Positions 57,801-64,000 of a stretch of DNA of 64,000 nt are shown one piece after another. This stretch comes from Brachionus manjavacas (Eukaryota > Rotifera > Eurotatoria > Ploima > Brachionidae), in contig JAHQIY010000008.1 in NCBI GenBank assembly GCA_019054805.1, forward strand, positions 4,077,501 through 4,141,500. The letters are read 5' to 3'. Position numbers and translations under genes: made by a program. The notes under the pieces were generated by a model that was not told the DNA's origin, did not search any database, and saw only the letters and a program-made list of their open reading frames with translations. The first letter of the stretch is position 1; each line of letters begins with the position of its first letter.

Positions 57801-60800
57801 TTCTATTTGATTTAAAAAATGTGCTGAAAACATTTTTTTAGAGTAAGAACCCATTGAGAGTCAGAGAACAAAGCCACCAAACTTTTGATAATAACTAGCA
57901 ATGAGGTTCTTTGGCAAAGCTGATCTCAAAGTCAAATTCTTTATTCTCGGAGCTGCTTATTTTTTGCCTCACTTTTTTGCAACACAAATATTAAAGATTG
58001 CATTCCAATATTGATGAAATATTTGAACTAAAGTGAAGAGAAAAAATGCGATCTAGGTCTTTAAAAATTTTTTCACTTTATTTAAAGTTTAATATTTGAA
58101 TAAAAATGAATAGAAACAGTCAAAGTTGACCAAATAATTAAAATAAAGACGATCATCTACGGCACAATAAACTCTTCCTGTACACTCTAACACATTTGTA
58201 AGTCTCTACTCTTTTTTTCTATTTCTAACATAATCAAAATTTAATTTTTCCCCAACAGACAAGTCTATCTACAAAATTAATAAAATTATACTTTAGACGA
58301 GAAAAAATGCTTTGATCACTGATAAATAGAATCGCCAATGGCTCATACTAACAAACCTATTTTTTCCAATTTCTTTTTTCTTAAAAAAATCCAATTCCAT
58401 TATTTTGTTTTAGCAATTTTCTCTTAATTAAACGAGCAGTATCTTTTTTAGCAGATACTTTTTAGCATGGTTCGGACTATTGAGAAAATTACGTGTAAAT
58501 TTTGAATGCCTATTATATTTACACAATTAAGAAGACGATTGCTCTTGCATAAATCATAGTTTTCGAACAACTAAATTTTCAGTCTAGTGTTTGTGAGTCT
58601 CATTCATTTCTTTATAAACACAACAATCAAATGAAGAAAATTAATTTCACAAAATTAAAAAATAAAATAAACACTTATTTATTTTATTTTTCTTTCTAAA
58701 TCACTGCCAATGATTTATATGTTTATTTCACCCAGTGAGAGCGAGCGAGCGAGAGAAAGAGAGAGATAATTAATAGAAAAAGCGTCATTACTCTTATACA
58801 CAATGGATTGTCATTTATTTATGTGTATATTTTAGAGAGAATGTTCAAAAACTTGCACATACATTCAGACTAGAGAGACAGAGAGAAGATTCACTAATCA
58901 AAAAGATAAACTATTTTGAAATAGAATTGTTTATTTAAAATTAAAAAATTATTTATTTATTTATTCATTCTGAGCAATTCACTCATTCATGTGATAGAGA
59001 CATTGTTGATAATGGCGATGATAAGTATCAAGTGAATAGCTTTGGAATTAATCTATTTGAGTTGTACAAACACAATGCACCAGAGCAGCTCCTTGGAAGA
59101 AGACGAACAAGAAGAGGAAAATAGAAAGCTTAGCGAGACTGAACAATTTCGCTAGTGCTCTATTAGAACTAAAGAAATAAAGCTAGAGTGAGTGTGGACG
59201 TCGGTGGCCGCGTATCGTAATGATGACTACGACCTCAATTTAGCAGAGCCACTTTTCAGTTATGTGACAACGCAAACAATCAGCCAGCTATTTACTTCAC
59301 TAGCTTAATATGTTAATTTGCAAAAATGTTTAGAAAAAAGTTTAGAAAAGAAAAGCCAAAATCGAAAAGAAATATTCAACAATAAGTTAAATAAATAAAT
59401 TTAGCTTTATTTTAGAAAACAATGCCATCTAGCCAACTACTCGCAAAGTAACTAATTTAGATTTCTTGAGATTAGTTTTAGTTGAAATTATTCAAATAAA
59501 ATATACATATTTATTTCACTTTCTAATAACTAAAGCCTTTCGCTGATTTATAAGAAAAACTTTTTTAATATGTTTTTATTTTGGAGTATTAAACCAATAA
59601 GAGCAAATTAAAATAAAAAAAAAGAGAGAGAGAGAGAAATTATATTTCTCTAGGGCTGATGTGCATTTTGTTTCAATAATACGAATTTGTTATTTTATTT
59701 CTAGCAGCCTTTAGCGCAAGCAAACACAATTTAAAAATTTACGTATTAAAAACATATATTTATTGTTCCAAAATGTTTTCTCTTACTCTCTCTCTCTTAT
59801 TTTTACTTGTTGTTAAATCAAATTGTTTTGATTAGACTTGAATATAAAAAGTCAAAAATTATGCTATTTAAAATGTCTTGCCTCTGCGACCTACTCTCTC
59901 CACACATTTAATTGATCGGCTGGACTCTAAACCTAGCCTGTGGTCAACGCACACGATCAAGATCTCTATCTCTATTCCAATTTCCTAATTTGTGCATCAA
60001 AAATTTTTCAAATAAAAAAATACCGACCTAAATTTGATATTTTTCCATGATTTAACAAGCTCACATTTATATCTCAATGTGATTAGAATGAACGGAACAC
60101 ATACACCTCAAGGGCCATCAGCATAACTTCATCATGCATAATCAAGGCCAAAGGCAAAGGATTTGAACAGCCACAAAAATCCTAATTAAATTTGGATTTA
60201 ACAATCAAGGAAATGAGAAAATAAAAAGATAGCAGTAAAAAAATGTATTTCTTCTATTTCTTACTTCTATCTGGACGTTACATTATTCATCTAAAAATTT
60301 AAAAATTGAAAAATTTCTTTTGATAAAAAGACATGACATTTTTCGATGGCCAGACTAGAAGCAACCAGAGAGCAGAGGGAGAGAGAGAGAGAGTAAACAG
60401 AAAGGACACGCTAATTAGATCAAAACGGTGCATAGATTAGAGTGCTGTTGATTGAATTGAAACAATTGCTTGAAACAAAACTAGAAATAGAATAATTTTG
60501 AATTTTGCTCAACAACCAAAAAAGATAAAATTAAATTAAGATAATGAACTCTAAGAGAAACGAGAATTGTATTATCTGTCTATCTTTCTATCTATCTCGA
60601 ATTCCTAGAATTTCAGAATACTAAAACATAGGGATTATGCTTTGAATGCAATTAGAAATTTTGCGAGCGCCCTCTTATCACTCTGAATTAAAATGATTGA
60701 GCGCGCGCGCGCGCGAGAGAGAGAGAGAGCCACAAATAATAGCCGCAAGATAGCCACATATTCTAACACATGACCATTGGCCGTCCAATTCCAGCCAATC

Positions 60801-62250
60801 AATAGCACAAGCAATCACTTACACAGATAAGTGCGTATCTATGTAGATTTTCAGTAATTCACCTCGGCCAAGTCAACACTAAAAATAATAAACTAGTTTT
60901 TAATTGTCTAGTAATTAAGCCTTGGCGTTAGACTACTCGAATGGGTTCTTACATTCAATTCATCAATAATATTTTAAAATAACAATCAGCACCTCATCTA
61001 AATAGAATGAAATAGTACTTATCGAGAAGCAAAGTGATTGTTTGCTTAAAAGATTTGTTCACTCGCTCTCTCACTCTCTCACTCACTCACTTACTAAAGC
61101 AAGACTAGTCCGGACTCGACCAAAATATATTCATTGTCATTTGAATATGTATATATAAAACAGGATATTTGACTCGAACTTATAAATAATTTATTAATTT
61201 AATCGTTTTTCAGAAATGGCAAAGAGGAAAAAATAAAATATTTAGAGTGTCATGAAATTTCGAAGAAAAAAAATATGAACAGATGCCTCAGCCATACAAC
61301 AAAATAAAATTCTACTAGTACCTCCTAATATTTGTTTAATTAGTTTTTTCTTCTTCTTCTTCTTCTATAAAAGTTTCAAGAGACAGAAGTTCTAGTTATT
61401 GATGTTTTTTTTGTTCCTATTGGAGAAGGAAAAATTGATATTAAAAAATCAATCATCCCATTGAGGAAAACGTACTCGCTTTCTCTCCAGATCACAAATC
61501 CTTTCTCTCTTTTTTTTTGTTGTTGTTGTCTATATTGATTTATTATATCAACACTTGTTGGAATTGGAAAGTTAAAAGCAATAAAATAAGTTTCAAGTGT
61601 GTATTTATTAGAAATGGCATTTTTTTATATTCATTTCTTTTCATCAGAAATCTTGAAAATAATTCAAAAATCCGGTTCTTTCTTCAATAGAACACACACA
61701 CACATGGAACTTATTTAAACACAAAGAAGCTTGATTCGGTCTGTTATCTTCTGCATCAAAAAGGCTTTATCTTGAATACATTGACGATCATTGAATTACG
61801 TTATGTAAATATGCTAAAGTAATATGCCATTGTTATTTGATAACTGTGAACAATCTATGAGCATCGACTCAGTCCAACGCTATCATCATCTAGCCTAACA
61901 TTCACGCGCATAAAATTAAAATCAAAATATTTAACTTTGCTTTACTTTTTGAATAAAAATTAGCTTCGAATCAAATAAACAATTTTTTTCTTTTAATTTT
62001 TCGAATTATTTTGTTCTAGCTACTGAAGCTAATTGTGACTTGTTAGTCGAACAGCTGAGAGTGGCTTGAGAGCAGATGACTTGACTGTGCGAACAAACTA
62101 AAGAATATGTCATGGAATAAAAGCCAAAAATTAAAAATTTAAATTTAGACCCAATTTGATAATTAGAAAAAAAAAGTGTCACTAATAAATGAAAACTCTT
62201 GCTTTTAAATTTTTTAACAAAAATTGATTGATGTTGTGCTGACTTGGGCC
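54860..62250. other. 7.4-kb noncoding 5' territory of the Iroquois gene with GA/CT tracts
   Basis: No coding region can be supported; frames at 57132 and 57609 look like chance. The base composition is less AT-extreme than elsewhere and transposon signatures are absent. GA/CT-rich tracts occur at about 55121-55144, 58738-58766, 59623-59638, 60376-60394, 60704-60729 (a GC run followed by GA) and 61062-61090. ATTA/TAATTA homeodomain-type words are common but unremarkable in AT-rich DNA. Confidence 0.5.
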
Positions 62251-62539
62251 AAAAACCCTACAGGTCTTGGCCGTTTTTTGTATCTAATTTTCAAATAAAT
62301 ATTCCAAACTTCTACCTAATTTTATTATCATTGATAGAAATTCTAACAATACAATTGATTACAAATAAGAAAAAAGTAATTTTTTAAAATTGAACTGAAA
62401 CGTGTAGAATAGCTCAAATGTGCGTTTAGTCTTTTTTCCTTATTTTGTCTTTAGCCTTGCTTCTCCCCATGTCATTCCCATTTTGGTGAACTAATTAGTA
62501 ATTTTAGACCACCATTTCACTGCTATGTCATTCAGACAT

Positions 62540-62885
62540 TGTTCTGACATTCCAGGTTGCCACTTTACATCTGTGTTTTGCAGCAAATATCCCACTTTTC
62601 TGCTTGCAACATCCCTGTAGGTTTTCAGAGTTGAGCGTCATGACTGACGTCGTATCAGCCATAGAGATGCTGCCACTACTCCCCTGAGCTTCTTTCTAGG
62701 TTTTTGATTTATTTGAAACTTTTTTTTAACTAAGGCGGTCGGGAAGTTAGCCCTACGCGCTTTCAGGAGAGCCTTTGGTGTCGATGATCCTTTTCAACCC
62801 TTATGCTTACTCCGCTACTTTAAAGTGGCTGGTCGAACCATCACACCATTAGCTTTACCATTTAGTCCTATGCTTGCAATCAAAT
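62540..62885 (-). mobile_element. 5' fragment of an endonuclease-RT LINE (RTE/L2-like)
   Basis: On the minus strand VATWNVRTMSE (62563-62531) is the conserved start of the APE endonuclease in these elements, cut by a stop right after. The upstream 320 bases, GC-rich relative to surroundings, would be its 5' UTR. The C-terminal counterpart of a similar element is at 10430-10948. Confidence 0.65.
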
Positions 62886-64000
62886 GTACAAAAGATCGGT
62901 CTCATCTTACTCCAATGTGTCATTATCTAATATTCATAATATTTAAAACAGTTATAATGAATATTTCTCCTTAATATTTTATATACAAAATCTTCTATTT
63001 AATATCATTTTAACTCTTTATTTAAAAATACATTACAGATACATATATTCATTACCTATGCTCTGGATACACAAAAAAAGTAAGGACTAATTCAAACAGC
63101 CTGAGTTCAGCTCCAACTAAATTTTACAAAAATTAGAGCCTGATAGGAAATTGTGAAAAAAATGGATAAAAATTAGACATTTTTGTCGCTGTTTAGTTTT
63201 TCGCATTAATCCGACAAATCAATTCTAAACTTAAAAATAAAAATTTTTGTTCACTATTTTAGTTTATTAATTTTTTCAATTTTTCAAAACAAAAATAATT
63301 CAAAACAAACATTATTCAAAAATTACATCAGGTAACATATCACCATGTCACTAGCTTAGTTAGTTATTTCACCCATGATATGATTTTGGAAAAAGATAAT
63401 TTTCTTGTTTTTACTGTACTATTCTAAAATTCTTTCAGATTTAAACAAAAAAGATAAAAAAAGTGAAACGAAAAAAAAAGAGACCTGCAAATTTAAGACA
63501 CTCTAACACACACTGCGCTGCTTTGAAGAAAAAACTCAAAGAGTTTTAGGGCGTTTTGAGGTCTAAGGTAATGCGTACATATATAGATACGCCTTTATCA
63601 TAAATTATCAAATTGCACAATTAAATCATGTTGATTCCGTTTCAAGGAAAAATCAAGCTCTGGCCGAATCGGTTACACTTAGCGATCAAGATAAAACAGA
63701 CAATAAACAAAATGAAACAAAAAAAATTTACAGTTTCTTAGCTTACTTTTTGCTCATTCGAACATAAATAAACAAATATTTAATAAAGTTGATTTTTTTT
63801 GATTTGCACCGGTGCTGCCTCTTGAATTTTGTAATAAATAGAATTTAATTTTAATAAATATTTATCACGATCTTTTATTGAGTGAATAAACACCGAATTT
63901 TAATTAAGCTTAGTGAAGTGAAATCATGATCTGAGTCAAAACGCTTTGATTTGCGATTGCGCAATGTGAATAATCAATTAAATCGATCTCTAAGTCACTC
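62886..64000. other. Noncoding DNA
   Basis: No gene, RNA or repeat is recognised to the right edge. Confidence 0.4.

Noticed and set aside
57609-57815. 68-codon plus-strand ORF
   Set aside because: Low complexity, no recognisable motif; treated as chance.
62820-62880. GGTTCGA-like word suggesting a tRNA T-arm on the minus strand
   Set aside because: No matching acceptor or anticodon arms could be folded, and it lies in the 5' part of a LINE.

Overview
The window is eukaryotic and looks like a small, very AT-rich invertebrate genome. Introns are mostly 48-90 bp with GT..AG ends, polyadenylation signals are AATAAA, and most intergenic DNA is filled with decayed non-LTR retrotransposons (LINEs) and short inverted-repeat DNA elements. 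Bodyplan and cilium genes (Iroquois, a CIBAR/FAM92 BAR protein) show it is a metazoan. The composition and LINE types fit a monogonont rotifer such as Brachionus, but that assignment is an inference, not something the sequence proves.

Layout. 1-6.1 kb: LINE fragments and AT-rich DNA. 6.1-7.5 kb: a one-exon gene whose first half is 15 exact-length 51-bp repeats. 9.8-10.2 kb: a small Thr-rich secreted or anchored protein with a clear TATA box. 10.4-22.1 kb: a transposon graveyard with nested LINEs, a Tc1-like element, MITEs and a near-perfect 117-bp-arm inverted repeat. 24.5-30.0 kb: a 13-exon VWDE-like gene (signal peptide, Thr tract, VWD, EGF). 30.3-31.9 kb: a LINE fragment and a DNA element carrying a SAP-domain ORF. 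32.9-34.1 kb (minus): a four-exon CIBAR/FAM92 gene with an apparent GC-AG intron. 35.9-39.4 kb: an internally deleted LINE split by a DNA transposon. 40.1-45.1 kb (minus): a five-exon ZDHHC1/11-type palmitoyltransferase whose last intron is 3.57 kb because transposons landed in it. 45.1-53.4 kb: noncoding. 53.4-54.9 kb (minus): a one-exon Iroquois (TALE homeobox) gene in a GC-rich island. 54.9-64 kb: noncoding DNA with clustered GA/CT tracts, probably the Iroquois upstream regulatory territory, plus one LINE 5' fragment near 62.6 kb.

The host genes do not form a pathway. The most useful results are the spliced models, which no single-frame ORF shows, and the resolved nesting order of the transposons, with target-site duplications visible for several of them. 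I did not find a convincing new multi-gene system.
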